Origin: Streptomyces leeuwenhoekii
Lineage (GTDB): Bacteria > Actinomycetota > Actinomycetes > Streptomycetales > Streptomycetaceae
Assembly (NCBI RefSeq): GCF_001013905.1
Contig: NZ_LN831790.1
Coordinates: 7,454,001-7,518,000 of the forward strand
DNA: 64,000 bases
Direction: 5' to 3'
Positions 39,559-49,720 of this stretch are shown piece by piece. The number at the start of each line of letters is the position of its first letter. The stretch's first letter is position 1. The translations under genes and the position numbers were made by a program. The notes under the pieces are model-generated. The model made no database searches. It worked only from the letters and a program-made list of their open reading frames with translations, and was not told the DNA's origin.

Positions 39559-39732
39559 ATGGGTGACCGCGCCCGGGAGTTACGTATGCTGAAGCTCCGT
39601 ACGGCCGAAGACCCCACGGCAGATGGGGAGTTCGGGTCGGTGGCGCGGACCGCTGTCGTCGCTCGAGCCGCGCCGACGCGGGCGGCCGGGCGGCCGGAGC
39701 CGGCACAGGCACGGACACCCGGCCGCCCGTGA
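39559..39732 (+). CDS. possible small protein
   Basis: A 57-codon frame with a good ribosome site (TCAAGGGGGCGCC before ATG 39559) in the 360-bp gap upstream of the chitosanase. The start MGDRARELRMLKLRTAEDP reads like an amphipathic helix, the C-terminus (Ala/Arg/Pro-rich) looks non-coding. It is in an AT-richer promoter region. Real or not cannot be decided; it could instead be the untranslated leader of the next gene. Confidence 0.3.
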   Translation: MGDRARELRMLKLRTAEDPTADGEFGSVARTAVVARAAPTRAAGRPEPAQARTPGRP

Positions 39733-39838
39733 AGCGGCACGCGGCCGTACGCCGTCTGGCCCCCGATGCTGGACGCGTGATCGATCCGGGACCACATTTG
39801 GGCGGAAAGTCCGCTGTGTCCCCATGGAGGGTCCCCTC

Positions 39839-40645
39839 GTGCGTGTCCAGTCGTTGACCCTGGTGGCGGCGGGCGCCGCCCTGCTCGCCCCGACGGCATC
39901 GGTTGCGGCCCCGTCCCCGCAGCAGCAGCCACGGACCCAGACCCGCGCGGAACCGGCCCACGCCGAACCGGCCCGCACCGCCCCGTCCCGTCCGGAAGCG
40001 GGCCGTGCGGACCGGTTCCGCAGAGGCCACATCCGTCCGGAACCGGCCGCGAAGCGCGAGGGAACCGTCCGCGCCGCCGAACTGCTGGCCAAAGTGCGTC
40101 AGTGCGATCCCGTCTCGCGCGGCCGCTACCGCAGCGACGCCGGAACGCCCGCGACCATCCCGGTCTGCGGTACCCGCCAGGCCGTCTTCTGGAAGGCGGA
40201 CATGGACATCGACTGCGACGGGCAGCCCGGGGCCCGCTGCAACCACCGCACCGACCGCTCCTTCACCGCCGCCACGGCGTACCCCCGGTCCGACGGCCGC
40301 CCGCTCGACGCCGAACGCCTCCCCTACATCGTCGTGCCCGGCGCCGGCCGCCTGTGGGACCACCGCGCGCACGGCGTCCAGGGCGGGTCGGTCGCGGCCG
40401 TGATCCACGGTGACCGGGTCCGCTACGCGGTCGTCGGCGACACCGGGCCGCGCGGCATCATCGGCGAGGCGTCCTACGCCGCCGCCGAGGCCCTCGGCAT
40501 CGATCCCGACCCGCACACCGGCGGTACGCCCTCCGGGGTGACCTACATCGTCTTCAGAGGCAGCCGCGTCGAGCCCATCGAGGACCGGGCCGCCGCCACA
40601 CTGACCGGGGAACGGCTGGCCCGGCAGTTCGCTCGCGGCGACTGA
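39839..40645 (+). CDS. secreted GH75 chitosanase
   Basis: A 268-residue exported endo-chitosanase that cuts beta-1,4-linked glucosamine chains. Signal peptide (LTLVAAGAALLAPTASVAA) and a Pro/Arg-rich linker to about 75 precede the GH75 domain. Family blocks are FWKADMDIDCDGQPGARCNHRTD, LDAERLPYIVVPGAGRLWDHR, GGSVAAVIHGDRVRYAVVGDTGPRGIIGEASYAAAEALGI. The catalytic pair in this family is an Asp and a Glu; the likely candidates are in the MDIDCDG and IIGEASY blocks. GTG 39839 has GGAGGG seven bases upstream. No chitosan regulator is adjacent. Confidence 0.9.
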   Translation: MRVQSLTLVAAGAALLAPTASVAAPSPQQQPRTQTRAEPAHAEPARTAPSRPEAGRADRFRRGHIRPEPAAKREGTVRAAELLAKVRQCDPVSRGRYRSDAGTPATIPVCGTRQAVFWKADMDIDCDGQPGARCNHRTDRSFTAATAYPRSDGRPLDAERLPYIVVPGAGRLWDHRAHGVQGGSVAAVIHGDRVRYAVVGDTGPRGIIGEASYAAAEALGIDPDPHTGGTPSGVTYIVFRGSRVEPIEDRAAATLTGERLARQFARGD

Positions 40646-40778
40646 GAGGACCGGGATCCCGCCAGGGGTTCGTCCAGGAGCGCCACCACCGGCCCACGCC
40701 CGCCGCGCACCCCGCCGTACCGGGCCGGACAGACGGTGGACAATTCCTGTGCGACGATCACCCAGCCGGAGGAGACCC

Positions 40779-41417
40779 ATGTCGGCAGCCCGCGGACGGA
40801 CCGGACGACCGCCCCTGACGGAGGAGCGCAAGGCGGAGATCCGGCTGGAGATCGCCCGCGCCGCGGTGGACCTCTTCGTCTCCCAGGGCGTCACGGCGAC
40901 GACGGGCGAGCAGATCGGGCGGGCGGTCGGCGTCTCCGCCCGCACCGTCTGGCGCTACTTCCCGAGCAAGGAGAGCTGTGTACGCCCCCTGCTCGCCGCC
41001 GGCATCGACGTGATCGCCGCCCAGTTGCGGCAGTGGCGCCCCGGCCGCCCGCTGGACCAGGCGTTCGACTTCGGCCGGGACCTCGCCGGCGACGACCGCC
41101 TGCTGCCGGGCCCCGACCCCGCCGCCGTCGGAGCGCTGGTACGGCTGACCCGCACCGAACCGGGACTGCGCGCGGTCTGGCTCCAGACGTACGACGAGGC
41201 CGAGCCGGTCTTCGCCCGCGCCCTCGCCGAGCGGGCCGGGCTGCCCGCCGACGACCTGCGACCGGCCATCCAGGCGGCCATGTTCAACGCGGCACTGCGC
41301 GCGGCGGTCGAACACCACGCCTGGCACGCCGCCGACCCGGCCCCCGCGACGGCGAGGGCCGAGTTGGCCGCCACCTTGCGTTCCGCCCTCGCCGTGGCGA
41401 CGGAGGGGCTCACCTGA
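40779..41417 (+). CDS. TetR-family regulator
   Basis: A 212-residue regulator with the N-terminal helix-turn-helix LEIARAAVDLFVSQGVTATTGEQIGRAVGVSARTVWRYFPSKESCV; the rest is the ligand-binding helical domain. An ATG with CCGGAGGAGACCC upstream. It has no divergent partner: the gene before is the chitosanase on the same strand and the gene after runs toward it. The target is not evident from position. Confidence 0.9.
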   Translation: MSAARGRTGRPPLTEERKAEIRLEIARAAVDLFVSQGVTATTGEQIGRAVGVSARTVWRYFPSKESCVRPLLAAGIDVIAAQLRQWRPGRPLDQAFDFGRDLAGDDRLLPGPDPAAVGALVRLTRTEPGLRAVWLQTYDEAEPVFARALAERAGLPADDLRPAIQAAMFNAALRAAVEHHAWHAADPAPATARAELAATLRSALAVATEGLT

Positions 41418-41440
41418 GGGGTGCCGTACGGCCGCACCCC
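41418..41440. terminator. hairpin between convergent tetR and GH127 genes
   Basis: GGGGTGC (41418-41424) pairs with GCACCCC (41434-41440) over a 9-nt loop, starting right after the TetR stop codon. No U-tract. Confidence 0.55.
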
Positions 41441-41516
41441 CGCGGGGCCTCACACCTTCCGGCAGCCGTACGCGTCGGCGGCCGCCGCCTCGGTGAAGGG
41501 CACCGGTGCTGTCCCG

Positions 41517-43832
41517 TCAGCCGCGCACGAGCCGCCAGCGGTTGTCGGCCGTTCCGTTGTCCGAGTCCTGGACGGCGAAGGCGCCGACGGCGGTGGAGCC
41601 GTTCTCCACGCCGAGCAGCTTGCCGCTGTGCACATTGCGGATCTTGTACGTGCCGTCACCCTGGTCGAGGAGGAGCCACCGGTGGTCGGCGGTGCCGTTG
41701 TCGGACCACTGGAGGACGGGGGCGCCGTCGGCCGTGGACATGTCCAGCACGCCGAGCACCTTGCCACTGTGGACGTTGCGGAACCGGAAGGCGTCCCCGT
41801 CGGGGACCATCTCCCAGTCGTGGTCGGCGGTGCCGTTGTCGCTCCACTGGAGGGCCCGGGCGCCGTCGGCGGTCGACATTCCGTCGATGCCCAGCATGAG
41901 GCCACTGCCCGCGTTGACGAGGTGGACGGCGCCGGCACCACTGGTGTTCCAGTAGACGGTGTAGTTGTGTCCCTGCGCGTCGTGGAAGGGGCCGAGGCCC
42001 ACGGTGGCGCCGTTGGCGGTGGCGGTGAAGGCGAGTGCCGTGGCGCTGGTCCGCTTGATCGAGGACACGTCCAGGGCCGGCAGGGCGGTCAGGGCGGTGT
42101 TGCCGTAGTCGCCGGACAGCACGACCGGGCCGTAGGTGACCGCGCCGACCCCGGGGTTGTCGTTGGCGGGCCGCACCGCGATTCGCATGGGCAACCGGAC
42201 CGTGACGGTGTCACCGGAGGTCCAGGCGCGGTCCAGCGTCGCGTAACCGCCGGGATCCACGGCGATCCTCTGTACGGTGCCGTTGACGCTGATGACGGCT
42301 CCCGTCGTCCATCCGGGGATACGGATGCGCATCGCCCAGTTCCCGCCGGCCTCGCCGGTGACCCTCAGGGTCGTGGTGTCGCCGGCCGGGTAGGTGGTGG
42401 TCTGGGTGACGGTGATGCCGCGCTGCGTCCAGGTGAGCACCGAGGGCACGAACATGTTCACCGTCAACGTGGTGCCGGAGTGGAAGTACACCGAGTCCAT
42501 CAGCCGGGTGTGCATCTCCACCCCCGTGCCCTGGCAGCACCAGAAGGTGGTGTAGTCGGTGCTCCAGGTGCCGCCGCCCCACGCCGGGCCCACACCACGC
42601 CGGGCGCCGGGCCTGAGCGGGGTGAAGTAGGTGATGTGGCCGTGCGGATCGGCCGGGTTCTGGTTGCCGATGATGTGGTTGAGCCAGGCCTGTTCGTAGT
42701 AGTCGAAGAGCGCGGCCCGGTCCGGCGTCAGCGTGAACAGCTCCCGGGTCAGCGTGAGCATGTTGACGGTGTTGCAGCTCTCGCAGGTGTCGTTGGCCAG
42801 GTGGGAGGCGATCGCGTTCGGAGCGCGGAAGTGCTCGGCCTGGCTGTTGCCGCCGATGGCGTACGTGTGCGCGGTGACGCACATGTTCCAGGCGTTGGTG
42901 GCGATGTCCCGGTAGCGTGTCTCACCGGTGGCCTTGTACGTCCGGATCGCGCCGATCCACTTCGGTACCTGGGTGTTGGCGTGCAGTCCGGCCAGCGCGT
43001 CCCGGTTCGCCGCCAGCGGGTCGAACACCGCGGCGTGGTCGAAGCGCCGGGCGACGGTGAGCCACCGCGGGTCACCGGTCTGCTGGTACAGGTCGCTCAG
43101 GACGGCGTTCATGCCCCCGAACTCGGTGCCCAGCACGGCCTGCATCTGCGCGGTGCTCAGCCGGCCCGTGCGGGTGTCGACCCAGCCCGCCAGGGCGAGC
43201 AGCACGTCGCGGGCCTGGGTGCTGCCGAGGTGCCGCCACACGTCCAGCAGACCGGTCATCGTCTTGTGGATGGTGTAGTACGGGACGTTGCCGTTCTTCA
43301 GCGTACGGGCCTCGAGCGCGGAGAAGTCGGACTCGGGATAGCCGGAGAGGTATCCGGCGCCGAAACCCGCGGCCCCGTTGTTGGCCTGGCACTTGGCCAG
43401 TTCGGCGACCATGTACAGGGCCTTGTCACGGACTGCCGTGTCGCCCGTCACGGCGTACAACTGCGCCCAGGCGGTGAGGAAGTGGCCCTGGACGTGGCTG
43501 CGGAAGGGGAAGTCGGGGGCCTCCCATCCGCCGGTGGCGGCCGCGCCCCTGGTGGACAGGCGGTGATTGGCGCGGAAGTTGTACAGCAGCCGGTCGGCGT
43601 CGACGTACCGGAGGTAGGCCGCTGTGCGGTTCTGGTTGTCGAGCCACCGGCTCGCGGTCAGCCGGACCTGTCCGAGGTCGAAGGGCAGCGCTTTGGTTCC
43701 GATGTCGCCGCGGACCGGGGGGAGGGACGCCGCCCGGGCGGCGGAGCTGCCGGCGAGGGGCCCGGCGGCGGAGGCGGCGGCGGTGACTCCGGCGATCTGG
43801 AGCAACCGTCGCCTGCTGACGTTCGAGGACAT
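41517..43832 (-). CDS. secreted GH127 beta-L-arabinofuranosidase with C-terminal ricin-type lectin domain
   Basis: A 771-residue protein with a Tat signal (SRRRLLQIAGVTAAASAAG). The GH127 (alpha/alpha)6 barrel starts at PFDLGQVRLTASRWLDNQNRT. The zinc/thiolate centre is readable as E351, C353 (CESC) and C432, C433 (WCCQGTG), with spacing close to the characterised Bifidobacterium enzyme (E338, C340, C417, C418). By that alignment C432 is the nucleophile and E333 (GGNSQAEHFR) the acid/base. A C-terminal beta-trefoil of about 130 residues with DNGTADHRW repeats binds sugars. It should release beta-L-arabinose from arabinose-rich plant polymers. It lies 175 bp downstream of xlnA on the same strand. 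Confidence 0.93.
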   Translation of the reverse strand: MSSNVSRRRLLQIAGVTAAASAAGPLAGSSAARAASLPPVRGDIGTKALPFDLGQVRLTASRWLDNQNRTAAYLRYVDADRLLYNFRANHRLSTRGAAATGGWEAPDFPFRSHVQGHFLTAWAQLYAVTGDTAVRDKALYMVAELAKCQANNGAAGFGAGYLSGYPESDFSALEARTLKNGNVPYYTIHKTMTGLLDVWRHLGSTQARDVLLALAGWVDTRTGRLSTAQMQAVLGTEFGGMNAVLSDLYQQTGDPRWLTVARRFDHAAVFDPLAANRDALAGLHANTQVPKWIGAIRTYKATGETRYRDIATNAWNMCVTAHTYAIGGNSQAEHFRAPNAIASHLANDTCESCNTVNMLTLTRELFTLTPDRAALFDYYEQAWLNHIIGNQNPADPHGHITYFTPLRPGARRGVGPAWGGGTWSTDYTTFWCCQGTGVEMHTRLMDSVYFHSGTTLTVNMFVPSVLTWTQRGITVTQTTTYPAGDTTTLRVTGEAGGNWAMRIRIPGWTTGAVISVNGTVQRIAVDPGGYATLDRAWTSGDTVTVRLPMRIAVRPANDNPGVGAVTYGPVVLSGDYGNTALTALPALDVSSIKRTSATALAFTATANGATVGLGPFHDAQGHNYTVYWNTSGAGAVHLVNAGSGLMLGIDGMSTADGARALQWSDNGTADHDWEMVPDGDAFRFRNVHSGKVLGVLDMSTADGAPVLQWSDNGTADHRWLLLDQGDGTYKIRNVHSGKLLGVENGSTAVGAFAVQDSDNGTADNRWRLVRG

Positions 43833-44006
43833 GGTGCGCCTTTCGGTTCGGTGGTTCGGCCGAGGAGGACGGACCGGCCGGCGGCCTTACGTACGGCTCG
43901 CCGGCCCGGTACGCGCTGGGAAGAAGGCACGGCGCCGGGCGGCCCGCGTGCGGCGGACCCGCCGCCGTGCCGGCTCGGGTCACCCTTTCGTCTGTGGCGA
44001 GTTCCC

Positions 44007-45869
<1,863 letters not shown>

Positions 45870-45992
45870 TCAGGCGAAGCGGGTGGGAGGGGACGGCGTA
45901 CCGGCCCCGAAGGCGTCGAGGGCCGCACGGGCACTGTCCGGCATGGCCGAGCGCTTGCCCGCCCTCACCAGAAGCGCGCGCACCCTGGACCG

Positions 45993-46733
45993 CCACCGCT
46001 GACAGGCCCTGGACGACGTAGACGGGCAGCGACAGGGTGAGGAACGTGCTGCACAGGGCGAAGATCGTGCACGTCCCGATCAGCGCGAGACAGGGCCGGT
46101 CCCGCAGCAGGGCCCGGAGGCCGACCTGGGCCCCGACCGGTGGCAGGGCGTGCGGGGCGGAGGGGCGAAGACGACCAGCAGCGCGGCGGCGAGGAACGCC
46201 AGCGCGCTGCCGAGGATCAGCCCGTCGTACACGCGCGTGGAGTCGGCGGCGAGCAGCAGGCCCGCGAGCAGCGCCCCACCGCCGGCGCCCGTCTCCCGCA
46301 TCATCCCGGTCCGTGCGAACCAGTGGTCCTTGGCGTCCACGCCTTCGGCGTCCGCCTGGTCGGCGATGAGCGTGAAGACCGACGACCAGTAGATCCGCAC
46401 CCCGACCGTCATCACCAGGACCGCGGCCACCAGGGATGCCGCCCCGGGGACCGTCGGATAGAGCAGGAAGCCGGTCCCTTGCAGCGCTTGGCCGCCGGCG
46501 ACCATCGGCCGCGGCCCGACCCGGTCGACCAGCAGGGCGACGACTATCGGCAGCGGCAACGTCAGGGCGGTGGCCACGCTGACGAGGGGGCCGATCGTCG
46601 CCAGGTCCAGATCGGTGACCCGTAGGAAGTACAGCAGTGACAGCGGGAGGTACAGGCCCGTGCCCAGTGAGTCGATCGCCACCGCGGCCAGGAGCGGCCA
46701 GCTCCTGCGGCCGCCTTGCCCCGTGCCGTGCAC
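45993..46733 (-). pseudogene. MFS transporter, frameshifted and C-terminally truncated
   Basis: From GTG 46733 the minus strand reads MHGTGQGGRRSWPLLAAVAI, then six or seven membrane segments with the MFS block VDRVGPRPMVAGGQALQGTG after segment two. Near 46140 the frame breaks: PPRTPCHR continues in the next frame as PVGAQVGLRALLRDRPCLAL, IGTCTIFALCSTFLTLSLPV, and stops after VYVVQGLSAVAVQGA at about 45993. Normal MFS proteins have twelve segments, so four or so are lost as well. Not functional. Confidence 0.75.
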
Positions 46734-46796
46734 GTCACTGCCCCTGCCGCCGTGACTCCTCTTCCGTGCGGGTCGCCGGTTGTCCGGCCGTGTCGG

Positions 46797-47189
46797 TCAG
46801 CCGAACCATCGGCCGAGTTCGAGTGCCACACCGTCGTCCCCCGCCGTCGCGGTGACCGCGTCGGCGGCGTCCAGGACGTCCTGGGGTGCCTGCGCCACAG
46901 CCACTCCGCGGCCGGCCCAGCGCAGCATCTCGATGTCGTTGCGCCCGTCGCCGACGGCGAGCACGTCCGCCCCGGTCAGTCCGAGCCCGGCGCAGACGTG
47001 GCGCAGTCCGTTCGCCTTCGAGACGCCGACCGGCGTGAGGTCCAGCCAGGCCGACCATCCGACGACGTGGTCGGCGCCCGGCAGGTCCAGTCCGGCCACC
47101 AGCCGGGCGAACTCCTCGGGGGTCGCCGCGGGGCCGCGGACGATCACCCGGGTGACCGGCCGGGCGAGGAGGTCGTCGAGGTCGGCCGG
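46797..47189 (-). pseudogene. HAD-superfamily (Cof-type) phosphatase, C-terminal half only
   Basis: The frame encodes 130 residues that match the second half of a Cof-type HAD phosphatase: a cap piece (TRVIVRGPAATPEEFARLVAGL), motif III Lys (VSKANGLRHVCAGLGL) and motif IV (VLAVGDGRNDIEMLRWAG, with QAPQDVLDAADAVT). Motif I (DxD nucleophile) and motif II are missing. The open frame begins with the codon right after the stop of the MarR gene, so the N-terminal half was replaced or deleted at that point. Confidence 0.7.
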
Positions 47190-47651
47190 TCAGCGGGGCC
47201 AGGGGCGGCCCGTGCGCCGCTCGATGTCGGTGTTGAACTGCTGGAGGTCGGCGACGAACCGCCGGAGCCGTTCCGCGGGCCAGTCGCCGAGGATGTCGCT
47301 GAGCCCGGCGACGATGGCGTCGCGGTCCGCGCGCAGACGCCTGCGTCCTTCGTCGGTGATCCGGAACTTGCGGGCGATGCTGCCGTTGGGGTCCAGGGTG
47401 CGTTCGACGAGGCCGTCGCGGAGCAGTGCCGCGGTCTGCCGGGTGAAGGTGGAGGGCGCCAGCCCGAAGGCGTCGACGAGGTCGGGGACCGACATCGGCC
47501 CCTGCGCTTCCAGGCGGCTGAGCAGGACGTAGGCGCTGCGGTCGAGCGCGTCGTTGCCGCTGTGGACGCGCCGCGGGGAGGTCAGCTCCAGGTGCCGGGT
47601 GAGGATGAGTAACTCCCGCTCGATACGGCTGCCTGCCTGCCGTGCGTCCAC
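47190..47651 (-). CDS. MarR-family regulator divergent from P450
   Basis: A 153-residue winged-helix regulator: RIERELLILTRHLELTSPRRVHSGNDALDRSAYVLLSRLEAQGPMSVPDLVDAFGLAPSTFTRQTAALLRDGLVERTLDPNGSIARKFRITDEGRRRL. GTG 47651 with GGGAGG upstream was chosen; the frame is open further but the 200-bp upstream region carries operators. It is divergent from the P450 gene and likely represses it. Its stop abuts a HAD gene fragment. Confidence 0.88.
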   Translation of the reverse strand: MDARQAGSRIERELLILTRHLELTSPRRVHSGNDALDRSAYVLLSRLEAQGPMSVPDLVDAFGLAPSTFTRQTAALLRDGLVERTLDPNGSIARKFRITDEGRRRLRADRDAIVAGLSDILGDWPAERLRRFVADLQQFNTDIERRTGRPWPR

Positions 47652-47759
47652 GCCGCCTCCCAGGAAAGTCAGAGCTGTGCCGCCCACCTTATGCGCGCGC
47701 CCCGGCCGTCGATTTCCGGCCGTTTGCCATGTGTTCGGCCGGTGTGTGACGTACCGCAC

Positions 47760-47790
47760 GTGCATCATGCACTTTCGATGTACGGTGCAT
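47760..47790. promoter_or_regulatory. operator half-sites between marR and P450
   Basis: GTGCATCATGCAC (47760-47772) is a 6-1-6 palindrome, and another GTGCAT half-site lies at 47785-47790, one helical turn later. They lie 62-92 bp before the P450 ATG. The MarR protein is the natural candidate for binding. Confidence 0.6.
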
Positions 47791-47851
47791 AACACCGGTC
47801 CTTCCGTCACAGTGCGCACCCCCACCGCCTCATCACACGAGGAGACGCCCG

Positions 47852-49108
47852 ATGACCGACCAGGCCGAACGCCCCTACGCCCCGCCGTCCCTCCATCTGC
47901 CCCTGTCCGGCGACACCCCGCTCGATCCGCCCGCCGAGTGGGAGGAACTGCGGGCACGGTGTCCCGTCGCCCACGCCACGCTGCCCAGCGGTGACACGGC
48001 GGTGTACCTGACCCGCTACGACGATGTCCGCGCCCTGCTCTCCGACCCCCGGTTCGTCCGCCCCACCGATCGGGACAACGCCGCCCGGCTGGCCCCCGAG
48101 GGCATGGGCGGAGCCGCCGTCACCGGCAGCACCGCCGTCGCGATCCCCGACCGGGGCGCACCGCACCAGCGCTGGCGGCGCCGGGTCGGCCGGTACTTCA
48201 CCGCCAAGCGGATGACCGCCCTGCGCCCTGGCATGACCCGCCTCGCCGAGGACCTCGTCGACGCCATGCTCGCCGACGGTGCTCCCGCGGATCTGCGGGC
48301 GAGTCTCGGCTTTCCGTTCCCCGTCTACGTCATCTGCGACCTCCTCGGCGTTCCCGCGGAGGACCGGGAGCGCTTCTCGCACTGGTCCGACAGCTTCCTG
48401 AGCGTCACCCGCTACACCGCCGACAAGATCCGCACCGCCCAGCAGGAGTTCGTCGCCTACATGTCCGGGCACGTCGCCGCCAAGCGGGCAGAACCGGCCG
48501 ACGACCTCCTCAGCACCCTCATCGCGGAGAGCGAGACCGAGGGGAGCGAAGGGAGCGACGACGGCGGCGGCCTGAGCCACGACGAACTCGTGGCCACCGG
48601 CATGGGCCTGCTCGTTGCCGGCCACGAGACCACCGCCAACATGATCGGCAAGATGGTGTCCATGCTGCTCTGCGACCGCAGCCGCTGGGAACAACTGCTG
48701 GCCGACCCCTCGCTGGTGCGCTCCGCCGTCGAGGAGTCCCTGCGCTTCGACACCAACCTCGGCTTCGGCCTGCGGCGTTACATCGGCGAGGACGTCGAGA
48801 TCGGCGGGCACGTCGTCCCCGCGGGGAGCACGGTGGTGTGCAGCATGCCGGCCGCCAACCGCGACGAGCGGGCGTTCGACGACGCCGACACGATGGACCT
48901 CGCCCGCACCCCCAATCCCCACCTGACCTTCGGTGCGGGACCGCACTCCTGTCTGGGCCAGGCCCTGGCCCGCACCGAACTCCAGGTCGTCCTGGAGGCC
49001 CTGCTCGCGCGCGTGCCCACCCTGCGCCTCGCCGTCCCCGTCGATGAACTGCGCAGGACGGAGGGCCTCCTCGTCGGCGGCCTGCGCGAAGTCCCCGTTC
49101 GCTGGTGA
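47852..49108 (+). CDS. cytochrome P450 (bacterial class I)
   Basis: A 418-residue soluble P450. The I-helix oxygen motif is LLVAGHETTANMI, the K-helix ExxR is in VEESLRF, and the heme-binding loop is FGAGPHSCLGQALA with Cys367 as ligand. It has the CYP107/105-like layout of Streptomyces tailoring and detoxifying enzymes; the substrate cannot be read. The ATG follows GAGGAGACGCCCG. It is 19 bp upstream of a ferredoxin gene that should supply its electrons. It could belong to the biosynthetic cluster starting 0.6 kb away, or be an independent MarR-regulated oxidase. Confidence 0.95.
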   Translation: MTDQAERPYAPPSLHLPLSGDTPLDPPAEWEELRARCPVAHATLPSGDTAVYLTRYDDVRALLSDPRFVRPTDRDNAARLAPEGMGGAAVTGSTAVAIPDRGAPHQRWRRRVGRYFTAKRMTALRPGMTRLAEDLVDAMLADGAPADLRASLGFPFPVYVICDLLGVPAEDRERFSHWSDSFLSVTRYTADKIRTAQQEFVAYMSGHVAAKRAEPADDLLSTLIAESETEGSEGSDDGGGLSHDELVATGMGLLVAGHETTANMIGKMVSMLLCDRSRWEQLLADPSLVRSAVEESLRFDTNLGFGLRRYIGEDVEIGGHVVPAGSTVVCSMPAANRDERAFDDADTMDLARTPNPHLTFGAGPHSCLGQALARTELQVVLEALLARVPTLRLAVPVDELRRTEGLLVGGLREVPVRW

Positions 49109-49127
49109 CCCGTAAAGGAGACGGACC

Positions 49128-49328
49128 GTGAAACTCACCGTCGACCAGGACAAGTGCTGCGGTGCCGGTGCGTGCGTCCTGTCCGCGCCGGAGGTCTTCG
49201 ACCAGCGGGACGAGGACGGCATCGTCACCCTCCTGACCCCCGAACCCGCCCCCGAGCAGCACGCCGCCGTGCACGAGGCGGCGGCCGTCTGCCCCGCGGC
49301 GGCGATCCATGTGACCGGGACGGACTGA
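49128..49328 (+). CDS. 3Fe-4S ferredoxin
   Basis: A 66-residue P450-type ferredoxin: VDQDKCCGAGACVLSAPEVFD and AAAVCPAAAI. C10, C16 and C55 are the cluster ligands of a 3Fe-4S centre; the residue usually filled by a fourth Cys is Ala. It accepts electrons from a reductase encoded elsewhere and passes them to the P450 upstream. GTG 49128 with AAAGGAG before it. Confidence 0.94.
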   Translation: MKLTVDQDKCCGAGACVLSAPEVFDQRDEDGIVTLLTPEPAPEQHAAVHEAAAVCPAAAIHVTGTD

Positions 49329-49343
49329 TCCCCGCCACCATGG

Positions 49344-49367
49344 CACCTGGACACATCCGTCCAGGTG
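49344..49367 (+). terminator. hairpin after ferredoxin
   Basis: CACCTGGAC (49344-49352) pairs perfectly with GTCCAGGTG (49359-49367) over a 6-nt loop, 16 bp after the ferredoxin stop. The sequence from here to 49720 (353 bp) has no gene I can support. Confidence 0.6.
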
Positions 49368-49720
49368 ACGGAGCTCCGGCTGCCGGCGGCGACGTACGCG
49401 GTGCGGGGCGGCACCCCGACTGACATCGGTACGGGTGCCGCGTCCCCGCCCCTCGATCCGTCCGCGCCGGCGCGGACGCTGTGCCGGGCGGTCGGCCGTT
49501 CACGCCGGGGGAGCGGCGCCTGCTGCCGGAAGGCACGGTGGACGAGGGGCTGTGCCCCCGAGACCGTGCGGCGGCCCCGGACCACCGGCTGACCGACCGG
49601 GCCCGGGACCGGCGCCCGCAGGCGATGGGCCCCGTCCTCGCCGGGCGCGTCTGCGGTACCGGCTCCACGGCGGCGAAGGCCACGCGGGACGGGGCCGGCG
49701 GGGCGGCCGAGCCGCGTGGC

